Assembly: GCF_001700965.1 (NCBI RefSeq)
Contig: NZ_CP016756.1
Coordinates: forward strand, 1,736,001 to 1,800,000
Length of the DNA stretch: 64,000 bases
Direction: 5' to 3'
From: Stenotrophomonas nitritireducens
GTDB lineage: Bacteria; Pseudomonadota; Gammaproteobacteria; Xanthomonadales; Xanthomonadaceae
The translations under genes and the position numbers were made by a program. Within the stretch, counting starts at the first letter, position 1; the number at the start of each line of letters is the position of its first letter. A model generated the notes under the pieces. That model searched no databases. It was given only the letters and a program-made list of their open reading frames with translations, and was not told the origin of the DNA. This document shows positions 40,938 through 49,349 of the stretch, piece after piece.

Positions 40938-41358
40938 GTGAACTCCGTCATGCCGTGATGATACCCAGCGCTCACCGCGCTGCCGACGCCCTGCAGCGCC
41001 AACCGGCCGATTCCGCAAGCCTCTGCTACAACTTGTGCACAGCGTCAATACGCCAAGGAAGGCGCGCCGCGCACGCCGCTCCGAGACTGTGTTTCGTTTT
41101 TGTTTCACGGGCAAGTTGTTGATTTTAATGACTTATACATTGTGGCTATTTTTTGACCAAGTTGACCCAGAGGCCCCAACCGTCGCCTTGAGCGCGTGGA
41201 GCACAATACTCACCCACAGAGTTATCCACAGGAAATGTGGATAACAATAAATCCCCAAGCGCAGCCAGCGTTTACGCCTCATTTATGCAGGACTTCACAG
41301 GAAGCGGATGCAGGTGAATGGAGGGGGCCAAATGCTCCACTGCCGCTAAACTGAGCCC
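40938..41358. other. 421-base gap upstream of priA
   Basis: No gene is supported here. An A/T-rich stretch lies at about 41090-41160 (TTTTGTTTCACGGGCAAGTTG, TTTTAATGACTTATACATTG). A DnaA-box palindrome follows at 41221-41245. Divergent promoters for the sigma-like gene and priA should both lie here. Confidence 0.6.
41221..41245. promoter_or_regulatory. Palindromic pair of DnaA boxes upstream of priA
   Basis: GTTATCCACA (41221-41230) and TGTGGATAAC (41236-41245) are exact reverse complements with a 5-base gap. Each contains a perfect consensus DnaA box, TTATCCACA. It lies 114 bases before the priA start, next to an A/T-rich stretch. DnaA binding here could regulate priA or the divergent gene. 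Confidence 0.7.
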
Positions 41359-43554
41359 ATGTCCGCCTGCCCCACTCTGCGCATCGCCCTGCCGGTGCCG
41401 CTGCCCCAAGTGTTCGATTACCTGCCCCCCGTCGGCAGCCCCGCGCCCCGGCAAGAGGACGTCGGCCGGCGGCTGCGGGTGCCGTTCGGGCCACGCGAGC
41501 TGGTTGGGGTGGTGGAGTCGCTGGGTCAGATTGATGACCCGGCCAGCCTGCGCCCGGCCCTGCAGTGGCTCGACGGCAGCGCCGTGCTGCACGGCGAACT
41601 GCTTGCCAGCCTGCGCTGGCTGGCGCGTTACAGCCACGCCCCGCTCGGCGAAGTGATCGCCACCGCGCTGCCGGCACCGTTGCGACGGGGCGATGCCCTG
41701 CCCGATACCCACGGCTGGGCCTGGCAACTCTCCGAGGCCGGGCGTGCCGGCCATGCGCGCCTGCGCAGCGGCACCCGCCCGCAGCGCCTGGCCACGCTGC
41801 TGCTCGACGGCGCGGTCAATGAAGACCTGCTCGACGAACAACTGGACGACTGGCGCAGCGCCGCCCGCGCGCTGCTCAAGCGCGAGCATGTACAGCGCAT
41901 CGAGGTGGCGGCGGTGATCCCGCAGCCGCGCATCGTGCCAGGCCCGCAGCCCAACCCGCAGCAGCAACAGTCCATCGATGCGCTGCAGGCCGCCGATGGC
42001 TTCCAGCCGTTCCTGCTTGATGGCGTCACCGGCAGCGGCAAGACCGAGGTCTACCTGCAGGCGATCTGCCATTGCCTGCAACAGGGCAAGCAGGCGCTGG
42101 TGCTGGTGCCGGAAATCGGCCTCACGCCGCAGACCCTGCATCGCTTCCGCAGCCGCCTGGGCATTCCGGTGCATGCACTGCATTCGGGCTTGAACGACAA
42201 CGAACGGGCCCGCGTCTGGGCAGCGGCATCGCGCGGCGAAGCGCGGGTGATCGTCGGTACCCGCTCGGCGATTTTCACGCCTTTGCCGCAGGCCGGCTTG
42301 ATCGTCATCGACGAGGAACACGATGGCAGTTACAAGCAGCAGGACGGCATCCGCTACCACGCGCGTGACTTCGCGCTGGTGCGCGGCAAGGCACTGAACG
42401 TGCCGGTGGTGCTGGGCAGCGCCACGCCGTCGCTGGAGTCGCTGCACAACGCGCGCAGCGGCCGCTACACGCACCTGCGCCTGCAGCAGCGCGCAGGCGA
42501 TGCCAAGCCACCCGGCGTGCGCGTGTTCGACGTGCGCAAGCGTCCGCTGCAGGATGGCCTGTCACCGGAAGTGCTGGTCGGCATCGAGCAGCATCTGAAG
42601 GCCGGCAGCCAGGTCTTGGTGTTCAAGAACCGGCGAGGTTATGCGCCGGTTCTGTTGTGCCATGACTGCGGCTGGACCGCGCCCTGCAAACGCTGCAGCA
42701 CGCCCCTGCATAAAACTCCGATGACGGTGCACGGCGGTGGCCGCCGCCTGCAATGCCATCACTGCGGCGCGCGCCAACCGGTGCCACTGGCCTGCCCGGA
42801 TTGCGCCAGCCTCGCGCTGCAGCCGCAGGGCATCGGCACCGAACGGCTGGAAGAGCGTCTGCTGCAGTTGTTTCCGGATTACCCGGTGCTGCGCATCGAC
42901 CGCAGTACCACCAGCCGCCGTGATGCGCTGGAGCAGACCCTGGCAACGCTGGGCGAGCAACCGGGCATCCTGGTCGGCACGCAGATTCTGGCCAAGGGCC
43001 ACGACCTGCCCAAGCTGACCCTGGTAGTAGTGGTTGGCATTGATGAAGGCCTGTTCTCGGCCGACTTCCGCGCCAGCGAAAAACTGGCGCAGCAGTTGAT
43101 CCAGGTTGCCGGCCGCGCCGGCCGTGCCGAGCGCCCCGGTGAGGTCTGGCTGCAGACCCATCACCCGGACAACGCGCTGCTGCACACACTGGTCAACGGC
43201 GGCTACCACGCCTTTGCCGATGCCGAACTGCTGCAACGTGAGGCGGCGGGATTTCCACCCTTCGCGCACATGGCCTTGCTGCGTGCCGAAGCCAAACAGG
43301 TGGAACAGGCCAATGAATTCCTGGCCGCACTCAAGCAGCTGATCCCGCAACAGCGTGATGTCGAACGGTTTGGCCCGATGCCGGCGCCAATGCCACGCCG
43401 CGCGGGTTTCCAACGCACGCAGTTGTTGTTGTCGGCCGAGCAACGCCGGCCGCTGCATGCGGCATTGGACAGCGTGATGGCGCAGGCCTACGGGCTGCCG
43501 CAGGCGCGCCGGGTGCGCTGGTCGCTGGATGTCGACCCGATGGATCTGTACTGA
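41359..43554 (+). CDS. priA: Primosomal protein N' (replication restart helicase PriA)
   Basis: 731-residue superfamily 2 DNA helicase that recognises stalled or D-loop forks and reloads the replisome. An N-terminal 3'-DNA-end-binding domain (about 1-105) and winged helix precede the helicase core: Walker A GVTGSGKTEVYL (about 218-229), DEEH box IDEEHDGSY (about 315-323) and GSATPSLES. Eight zinc-ligand cysteines occur as four CxxC pairs (CHDC, CKRC, CHHC, CPDC). The motifs VGTQILAKGHD and QVAGRAGR are intact. Length and order are normal. A diverged copy of its last codons lies 172 bases downstream. Confidence 0.97.
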   Translation: MSACPTLRIALPVPLPQVFDYLPPVGSPAPRQEDVGRRLRVPFGPRELVGVVESLGQIDDPASLRPALQWLDGSAVLHGELLASLRWLARYSHAPLGEVIATALPAPLRRGDALPDTHGWAWQLSEAGRAGHARLRSGTRPQRLATLLLDGAVNEDLLDEQLDDWRSAARALLKREHVQRIEVAAVIPQPRIVPGPQPNPQQQQSIDALQAADGFQPFLLDGVTGSGKTEVYLQAICHCLQQGKQALVLVPEIGLTPQTLHRFRSRLGIPVHALHSGLNDNERARVWAAASRGEARVIVGTRSAIFTPLPQAGLIVIDEEHDGSYKQQDGIRYHARDFALVRGKALNVPVVLGSATPSLESLHNARSGRYTHLRLQQRAGDAKPPGVRVFDVRKRPLQDGLSPEVLVGIEQHLKAGSQVLVFKNRRGYAPVLLCHDCGWTAPCKRCSTPLHKTPMTVHGGGRRLQCHHCGARQPVPLACPDCASLALQPQGIGTERLEERLLQLFPDYPVLRIDRSTTSRRDALEQTLATLGEQPGILVGTQILAKGHDLPKLTLVVVVGIDEGLFSADFRASEKLAQQLIQVAGRAGRAERPGEVWLQTHHPDNALLHTLVNGGYHAFADAELLQREAAGFPPFAHMALLRAEAKQVEQANEFLAALKQLIPQQRDVERFGPMPAPMPRRAGFQRTQLLLSAEQRRPLHAALDSVMAQAYGLPQARRVRWSLDVDPMDLY

Positions 43555-43852
43555 GAAAGGATTTGCTTTTGTAGGAGCGGCATCAGCCGCGAAAATGGCA
43601 ACGCCTGAAAGGCCAGAGCCTACCCCTCCCCAACCCTCCCCTCCGCCTGCGGCGCAAGGGAGGGGGCAACAGCCGTCGGTCGCTGCATACGGGTCGCTGC
43701 ATGTGGCCCCGATGGATCTGTACTGAGAAAGGGATTCTCTTTTTGTGGGAGCGGCGTCAGCCGCGAAGCTGGCAACGCCTGAAAGGCCAGAGCTTACCCC
43801 TCCCCAACCTTCCCCTCCGCCTGCGGCGCAAGGGAGGGAGCAACAGCCACGC
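43520..43852. repeat. Tandem 172-base duplication including the priA 3' end
   Basis: The segment from 43520 (GGTCGCTGGATGTC..., the last priA codons and stop) to about 43680 is repeated from 43692 to about 43852. The second copy still carries CCCGATGGATCTGTACTGAG, a REP element (GGAGCGGC...GCCGCGAA), the block CAACGCCTGAAAGGCCAGAG and the TCCCCTCCGCCTGCGGCGCA hairpin. Differences are scattered, so the copy is not recent. The second copy of the priA tail has no start of its own. Confidence 0.85.
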
Positions 43853-44941
43853 TCATCTGTAGAAATCGGCGATCTTCGCGGTGAATTGCTGCGGGTTGGC
43901 ACCGACCAGGTTGGTCAACACCACAACCGCCAGGCCTTCCTCCGGATAAACCACAAACGCCGAACGTGCGCCGCCGAAACTGCTGATCTGGCGCCGCCCC
44001 TGCAACGTGGACACCGGCCAGCCCGCGGCCCAATCACCTGCGCTGCCGTCATTCAAGCGCTCGGGCGTCCACATGCGTTCAAGGCTGTCGGCACGCAATA
44101 CACGATGCTGCAACAAGGCTGCCAACCACTGCGCCAGTTCGTCTGCGGTGATCTGGATGCCGCCGCCAGCCCACAGCCCGTGCGGCATGTCATAGAACCA
44201 GTGCGACAGCCGCGCCGGCGCGTTGGCCGCATCACTGCTGCGTGGGAAAAAGCTGTACGTCGTTACCGCATTCGGCACCAGGTCGTAGCTGCCGCCGAAA
44301 CGGACGTTGCGCAGCCCCAGCGGCTGGAACTGATGTGCCACAAGATGATCTTCGTAGGTTTGGCCGCTGCGCTGGGCGATGATCCGGGCCAGCAAGCCAT
44401 AGTTGGTCTGGTTGTAATCGAACTGCGCCCCCGGCACGGCCTGCACCGGCTGCTGCTCCACCCGCTGCCAGGCCTGTGCTTCCGAGCCCCCACCCACCAG
44501 GCCGTTGCCATCAACGATGTTCGGCAAGCCCGAGGTATGGGCCAGCAACTGACGCACGCGGATACCCTGCCATGCCACCGGCAGCTGCTGCAGATACGTG
44601 GAAATGGGCGCATCAAGATCCACCTGCCCAGCCTCGACCAGCTGCATCATCGCCACACCGGTAAATGCCTTGGTCGCCGAATTGATCGGAAACAAGGTGC
44701 TGCGTGTAGCTGCGATCTGGTATTCGACATTAGCCAGGCCGGACACATCGGAGAACACCACGCGGCCATCCTTGACCACCGCAACCTGCAGGGCGGGAAT
44801 GCCCCGCTCCTTCATCGTCGTTGCAATGAAAGTGCGCGTCGCCTGGTTGGCATCATCCAGCGTTGCCGCAAATGCCGGCGCGCAGCACACAAATAGAATG
44901 GCCTGCAGGCAAAGCAGGTAGGGACGGGCTGCCAATCGCAT
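43853..44941 (-). CDS. Exported beta-lactamase-fold serine hydrolase
   Basis: 362 residues. A signal peptide (about 1-26, ending APAFA) precedes a class C beta-lactamase-like domain. The SxxK motif is SATK in FPINSATKAFTGVAMM; the second motif region is FDYNQTNYGLLARII, where the usual YSN is replaced by YNQ. The HTSGLPNI block is typical of the family. The third-motif region near the C-terminus has SFGGARSAFVVYPEEG. ATG 44941 gives a normal signal peptide; in-frame ATG 44953 is an alternative. The role is probably esterase or peptidase in the periplasm. It lies downstream of the mannosidase operon on the same strand but is separated by a 224-base gap. Confidence 0.85.
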   Translation of the reverse strand: MRLAARPYLLCLQAILFVCCAPAFAATLDDANQATRTFIATTMKERGIPALQVAVVKDGRVVFSDVSGLANVEYQIAATRSTLFPINSATKAFTGVAMMQLVEAGQVDLDAPISTYLQQLPVAWQGIRVRQLLAHTSGLPNIVDGNGLVGGGSEAQAWQRVEQQPVQAVPGAQFDYNQTNYGLLARIIAQRSGQTYEDHLVAHQFQPLGLRNVRFGGSYDLVPNAVTTYSFFPRSSDAANAPARLSHWFYDMPHGLWAGGGIQITADELAQWLAALLQHRVLRADSLERMWTPERLNDGSAGDWAAGWPVSTLQGRRQISSFGGARSAFVVYPEEGLAVVVLTNLVGANPQQFTAKIADFYR

Positions 44942-45095
44942 GTTCTTATCCATTCTCGGCCGAGGCACGGCGTGCCCCATCCAAGGCTTGGATGCAGAGA
45001 GCGTGGAAAAGGTTTAAACAGCGGGATCAACTGGCCGGGGAATTCCGCAGCCAACCCAAGGGCTTTCGTTGCGCAACCATCCGATGGTTCACGAA

Positions 45096-45131
45096 CTTCC
45101 CCCCCACTCCACCGAGGGAGTGGAGGGGAAG
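45096..45131 (-). terminator. Hairpin after the mannosidase operon
   Basis: CTTCCCCCCCACTCC pairs with GGAGTGGAGGGGAAG with one mismatch around ACCGAG. It lies 35 bases beyond the GH47 stop. No T tract follows on the minus strand, so termination may be Rho-assisted or the hairpin may mainly protect the transcript end. Confidence 0.5.
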
Positions 45132-45165
45132 CCTGGCTCCGGATGGCCTTCGCAGAACCCCGTTC

Positions 45166-46602
45166 TTACCAGGTGCGGCGCAGCGGGTGGGCTTCGGTAT
45201 TGAAGACCACGCCATTGAAGTCCAGGGTCTTGGCCGGGGCGAACAGCAGGTAGTAGTACTTGAAGGTCTCGGCGAACAGGAAGCTCTCCATCGAGTCGTC
45301 CTTCTCCTTGCTGCGCACGTCCTTCAGCGCCGAGAAACCGTGATCGGTGCGGGTGTAACGCACGAAGTCCTCGAAGAACTCCTTGCCCATGCCGCGGTAG
45401 CGGGCGTCACCGGTGTAATGGTGCAGGTAGTACGCCGACTCCACGATCTCCGGGCGCAGCGCGTAACTGGGCGAGCGCACTTCCATCTTGGCGTAGTCCA
45501 GCGACTCCGGCTCGATGTCGTGCAGGCGCCACATCTTCAGGTTGGATTCCTGCAGGCGCTTGGCGCGGTCGACATCGCCACCCAGGGCCAACAGGCCCGG
45601 CATGAACGCGTCCAGTGCGCCATAGGTGGTGGAGGTGCGGGTGCCGGTATCCATGTCGGCGTGGCCGTACCACAGCTCACCTTCACGCACTTCGTCGGCC
45701 AGGTACTGGTTGATCGGGCCGATGCTCTCGTCCCACATCTTCTTGCAGTCCTCGTCGCCGAACAGCTTCCAGCACTTGAGCAGGTACTCGTAGTACGAGT
45801 CGATGCCGCCGGCAATCGAGGCGTCCTTGTTGGTCCACTCGCCGGTTTCGACGTTGATGTTCAAACCGACCAGACCGATCTTGGAGCGACGCTTGTGGGT
45901 TTCCACCAACGCACGCTTGGCCTTGTCGTAGTACGCCTGCTTGCCGGTGAGCTTGGCCAGGGTGCCGAATTCCAACAGCAGGGTGCCGGTCTCGGCCGGG
46001 TTGCTGATCTTGCCGCTGGTCTTGCCGGTATGCAGGTTGACGTGGGTGTAGGGCAGGCCGGTGGGGCTGTCGAATACCGGCGACAGGCGCGTGCCCAGAT
46101 CATCGGCGAGCTTGAGCAGGCGCTCGTCGTTGGTCATCTGGTAGGCCGACAGCAGGCCACCGAGCAGACGGATGGTGACCTCGAAGTTCTGCACGTCCAT
46201 GTCCTGGTCGAAGGACAGCTGGGTGACGATCAGCTCGCGGGCCTCGTTGGCCTCCTTGTCCAGGCCGAGCAGCAGCAGCGTGTCCAGCGCATCCACCGGC
46301 GACATCAGCAGCGGCTTGGGATACCAGTCGCGCGGCTGCGCGCTGATCGGCTTCAGGTCGTCATGGCCCTTGGCGTACTGCATGTAACCCTGCCAGGCAT
46401 GGCGGGTGGCCTCGCGGACCTGTTCGGCCATGCGTGCGGCTTCGGCTTCATCCACCGCAGGCAGGGCGGCATCGGGGGTCGTTGCGGCGGCAGCAGCCGG
46501 AGCAGCCGGGGTCTTGGCGGGAGCGGCGGCCTGCTGGTTGCAGGCGGAGAGCGCCAGCATCAGCGCGGCGACCAGGGGGGCGGTACGCAGGGAACGGGTC
46601 AT
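45166..46602 (-). CDS. GH47 alpha-mannosidase, lipoprotein
   Basis: 478-residue family 47 glycoside hydrolase, a class of inverting, Ca2+-dependent alpha-1,2-mannosidases best known from eukaryotic N-glycan processing. MTRSLRTAPLVAALMLALSAC is a lipoprotein signal with lipobox LSAC, followed by an Ala/Pro linker. Family blocks are ATRHAWQGYMQYAKGHDDLK, SPVDALDTLLLLGL, FEVTIRLLGGLLSAYQ, ASIAGGIDSYYEYLLKCW, RPEIVESAYYLHHYTGD and the C-terminal VFNTEAHPL, whose Thr binds Ca2+ in the family. It should trim high-mannose glycans at the outer membrane or in the periplasm. It is the last gene of the operon and overlaps the GH2 stop (TGATG). Confidence 0.93.
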   Translation of the reverse strand: MTRSLRTAPLVAALMLALSACNQQAAAPAKTPAAPAAAAATTPDAALPAVDEAEAARMAEQVREATRHAWQGYMQYAKGHDDLKPISAQPRDWYPKPLLMSPVDALDTLLLLGLDKEANEARELIVTQLSFDQDMDVQNFEVTIRLLGGLLSAYQMTNDERLLKLADDLGTRLSPVFDSPTGLPYTHVNLHTGKTSGKISNPAETGTLLLEFGTLAKLTGKQAYYDKAKRALVETHKRRSKIGLVGLNINVETGEWTNKDASIAGGIDSYYEYLLKCWKLFGDEDCKKMWDESIGPINQYLADEVREGELWYGHADMDTGTRTSTTYGALDAFMPGLLALGGDVDRAKRLQESNLKMWRLHDIEPESLDYAKMEVRSPSYALRPEIVESAYYLHHYTGDARYRGMGKEFFEDFVRYTRTDHGFSALKDVRSKEKDDSMESFLFAETFKYYYLLFAPAKTLDFNGVVFNTEAHPLRRTW

Positions 46603-49316
46603 CAGTGAATCCTCTCGACGTAAGCGTTGTCTTGCGATGCAACGGGACGGGACTGCAGGGTGTCGCCCAGCGTCTGCAACTGCAGGGCTGTGCGCAGGGT
46701 GGAAAGCGGTGCGGTGCTGCGCACGATCAGCATGCGGGTCTGGCCGGGCAGCAGGTCGAAGGCGTTGTCTTCGAGGCTGGCGTTGGCGCCATCGAAACCT
46801 ATCCAGATGCCGCGTACCAATGCATCGGCGCGCAGCTGCAAGACGTAGTGATCGCCTTCGGTACGCAACGCGGCGTGCAGCTGCCCGGCCTGCAAGGCCT
46901 GCTGCTTGGCGGCGACGAAATAGACCAGGCGCTGCGCCACTACCTCACTGCCACGGGTCAATTCGAAAGCCGCCACGCTGCGGTTAGGATCTGCTCCCTG
47001 CAGCAGTTCGGCGTCAGTGAAGCGCGCCGCTTCCGTCGCCACTCCTCCGGCCAGACGAATGGCCTTGCGTTCCTGTCGCAGCACACGGCCATCAAAATCC
47101 AGCACGCGCATCTGCCACTGTGCATCCAACGGTTGGCGGTCATCGTTGAGCAGACTCACACGGGTCGTACCGTCATCGCGCAACGCCGCCACCGCTACAT
47201 CGGCGAAGAATCGCCTGGCATGGAAGTTCAGCGCTTTCCAGTTGCCGTAATAATCCACGCTGGACCACGACGCACCCGGCCACACATCGTTGAGCTGCCA
47301 ATACAGCGAGCCCATCGTGTAAGGCCGCGAGGCGCGATGATGCAGTGCCGCCAGCGCGATGCCTTCAGCCTGCATCATCTGGCTCAGATAGACGAAGTCG
47401 GCGAAGTTGCGCGGCGTGCCGTATTCCATCTCGATGTAGTGCAACAGCCGCTCGTTGCCCTTGCCGGCGAGGAATTTCTGGTGCGCCTGGATCACCGGGC
47501 CATCAATCTGCTGTTCTTCCGCCGTGGCAAAGGCATTGATCGTCGACAGCTGCGGCCAGGCCTGCAGTCCGAACTCGGACATGAAGCGCGGGGTTTCCTT
47601 CAGGTAGGCGGTCGGCGGCAACGCCGGGTTGCCCCAGACTTCCCAGTAGTGCTTGTCACCGCGGCGCGAATCGTTGGCCTTGGCATCCAGGTCATTGCTG
47701 GGCGAGCTGGACCAGTACGGCACGCCCAGTCCCTCCTCGGCCACCACGCTGCGCAGGTCCTTGCCGAACAGGTCCACGTACCCCTGCCACACCTTCTGCG
47801 CGAACACCGGATCGGCGTCCTTCAGCGTCTTGCCGTGGCCCCAATCCTTCCACGCGGTTTCTTCCTCGTTGTTGCCACACCACAGCACGATGCTGGGGTG
47901 ATGGCGAAGACGTCGGATATTGTCGCGCGCTTCGGCGACCACATTGGCGCGGAACGCCGGGTCATAGCCTGGCTGCATGCCGCCGCCGAACATGAAGTCC
48001 TGCCATACCAGCAGGCCCAGCTCGTCGGCGATATCGTAGAAGGCGTCGTCTTCGTAGTAACCGCCGCCCCAGTTGCGCAGCATGTTCATGTTGGCATCGC
48101 GCGCAGCCTGCAGATCGCGTCGCAGCCGTTCGCGCGTGACCCGTGCGGGGAACGCATCGAAGGGAATCACGTTGGCCCCCTTGGCAAACACCGGCACGCC
48201 ATTGATGACGAAGGCGAAACCCTGCCCGCCGTCCTTGTCCTCGTCGCGCTGCAGCTGCACGGTACGCAGGCCGATGCGGATGCTCGACGCCAATGCATCC
48301 TGCTTGCCGTCACCCAGCCGCGCCTGCACGGTATAGCGGTCCTGGGCGCCATAGCCAACCGGCCACCAGCGCCGTGGCTTGTCGATCTGCAGCGGCAGCG
48401 ACACGTTGTTCTCGCCCGGCGTCAGCGCGATGTCCTGCGTGATCCGGGCGACCCTGGCACCGTCCGGGCCAAGCACATCAACAAGCACTTTCTGCGTGGC
48501 AGCGGCATCCGCCTGCTCCACCTGCAGCAGCACGCTCAGCCGCGCGGTGTCCGCATCCAGTGCATCGGTACGCACCGACAGATCGGTGATGCGCTGCTGG
48601 TCCCAGCTATCCAGATGCACCTGCCGCCACACGCCGGCAGTGACATAACGCGGGCCCCAGTCCCAGCCGAAATGGTAGGCCGGCTTGCGCACGAAATTGC
48701 CGACCATTGCGTCCTTCGGCTCATCGCCGTAGGGCGAAGGGTAATTGCCGGCGATCTTGTGCGGCATCGCCTGTACCTGCGGAAGCAGCGTGCGGATCGG
48801 CGAGCGGAACACGATCTGCAGCGCATTGCCCTGCGCACGCAGACGACCATCAACGCGCGCGCGCCAGGTGCGGTGTGCGTTGTCGGCGTTGAGCAAGGGC
48901 TGCCCGTTGAGCCGCACCTCGGCAAACGTATCCAGACCATCGAAGCGCAGCTCGGCATGCGGGCGCGCCAGCGTTGCCGCATCCACATCGAAGCGCGCGC
49001 GGTATTCCCAGTCGCCCAGGCCTATCCATTGCAGGCCGGCTTCGGCCGCACCGACATAGGGATCGCCGATCACTCCGGCCGCCATCAGATCGGTGTGCAC
49101 GCTGCCCGGCACGGCCGCCGGCTTCCACGCATCCAGGCCGGGATGTGACTGCAGCTGTGCATCGCCGGGCAGCAACCGGAAACTCCACTGCGCCTGCAAT
49201 TCGGCAGCCGACGCGTTGCCGGCCAGCGCCAGCAGAACACACGTCAGCCACGCACGCTGCGCGCTGCCAGAGTGCCTTTGTATCCATCCAAATTTTCTCT
49301 GCAAACGCTGCCGCAT
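46602..49316 (-). CDS. GH2 beta-mannosidase, exported
   Basis: 904-residue family 2 beta-mannosidase. A signal peptide (about 1-38, ending NASAAE) precedes the jelly-roll, immunoglobulin-like and TIM-barrel domains. The acid/base Glu is in LWCGNNEEETAW, near residue 480. The nucleophile Glu is in RFMSEFGLQAWP, near 580. WGGGYYEDDAFYDIADELG is a further family block. It releases beta-linked mannose, such as the core Man-beta-1,4-GlcNAc of N-glycans or mannan oligosaccharides. GGAGGGG lies before ATG 49316. It sits 33 bases after the mannose isomerase gene and overlaps GH47 by one base. Confidence 0.94.
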   Translation of the reverse strand: MRQRLQRKFGWIQRHSGSAQRAWLTCVLLALAGNASAAELQAQWSFRLLPGDAQLQSHPGLDAWKPAAVPGSVHTDLMAAGVIGDPYVGAAEAGLQWIGLGDWEYRARFDVDAATLARPHAELRFDGLDTFAEVRLNGQPLLNADNAHRTWRARVDGRLRAQGNALQIVFRSPIRTLLPQVQAMPHKIAGNYPSPYGDEPKDAMVGNFVRKPAYHFGWDWGPRYVTAGVWRQVHLDSWDQQRITDLSVRTDALDADTARLSVLLQVEQADAAATQKVLVDVLGPDGARVARITQDIALTPGENNVSLPLQIDKPRRWWPVGYGAQDRYTVQARLGDGKQDALASSIRIGLRTVQLQRDEDKDGGQGFAFVINGVPVFAKGANVIPFDAFPARVTRERLRRDLQAARDANMNMLRNWGGGYYEDDAFYDIADELGLLVWQDFMFGGGMQPGYDPAFRANVVAEARDNIRRLRHHPSIVLWCGNNEEETAWKDWGHGKTLKDADPVFAQKVWQGYVDLFGKDLRSVVAEEGLGVPYWSSSPSNDLDAKANDSRRGDKHYWEVWGNPALPPTAYLKETPRFMSEFGLQAWPQLSTINAFATAEEQQIDGPVIQAHQKFLAGKGNERLLHYIEMEYGTPRNFADFVYLSQMMQAEGIALAALHHRASRPYTMGSLYWQLNDVWPGASWSSVDYYGNWKALNFHARRFFADVAVAALRDDGTTRVSLLNDDRQPLDAQWQMRVLDFDGRVLRQERKAIRLAGGVATEAARFTDAELLQGADPNRSVAAFELTRGSEVVAQRLVYFVAAKQQALQAGQLHAALRTEGDHYVLQLRADALVRGIWIGFDGANASLEDNAFDLLPGQTRMLIVRSTAPLSTLRTALQLQTLGDTLQSRPVASQDNAYVERIH

Positions 49317-49349
49317 AGCCCCTCCGCTAGTGCTTGACGTTGCCGGGCC

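Noticed and set aside
41090..41245. Chromosomal origin oriC
   Set aside because: Only two DnaA boxes and one A/T-rich stretch are present, with no dnaA, dnaN or gyrB nearby.
43529..43726. Short open frame after priA ending like the priA C-terminus
   Set aside because: It is a by-product of the 172-base duplication and has no start signal or domain.
46434..49148. A 904-codon plus-strand frame across GH2
   Set aside because: Antisense shadow of the beta-mannosidase, without domain or ribosome-binding site.
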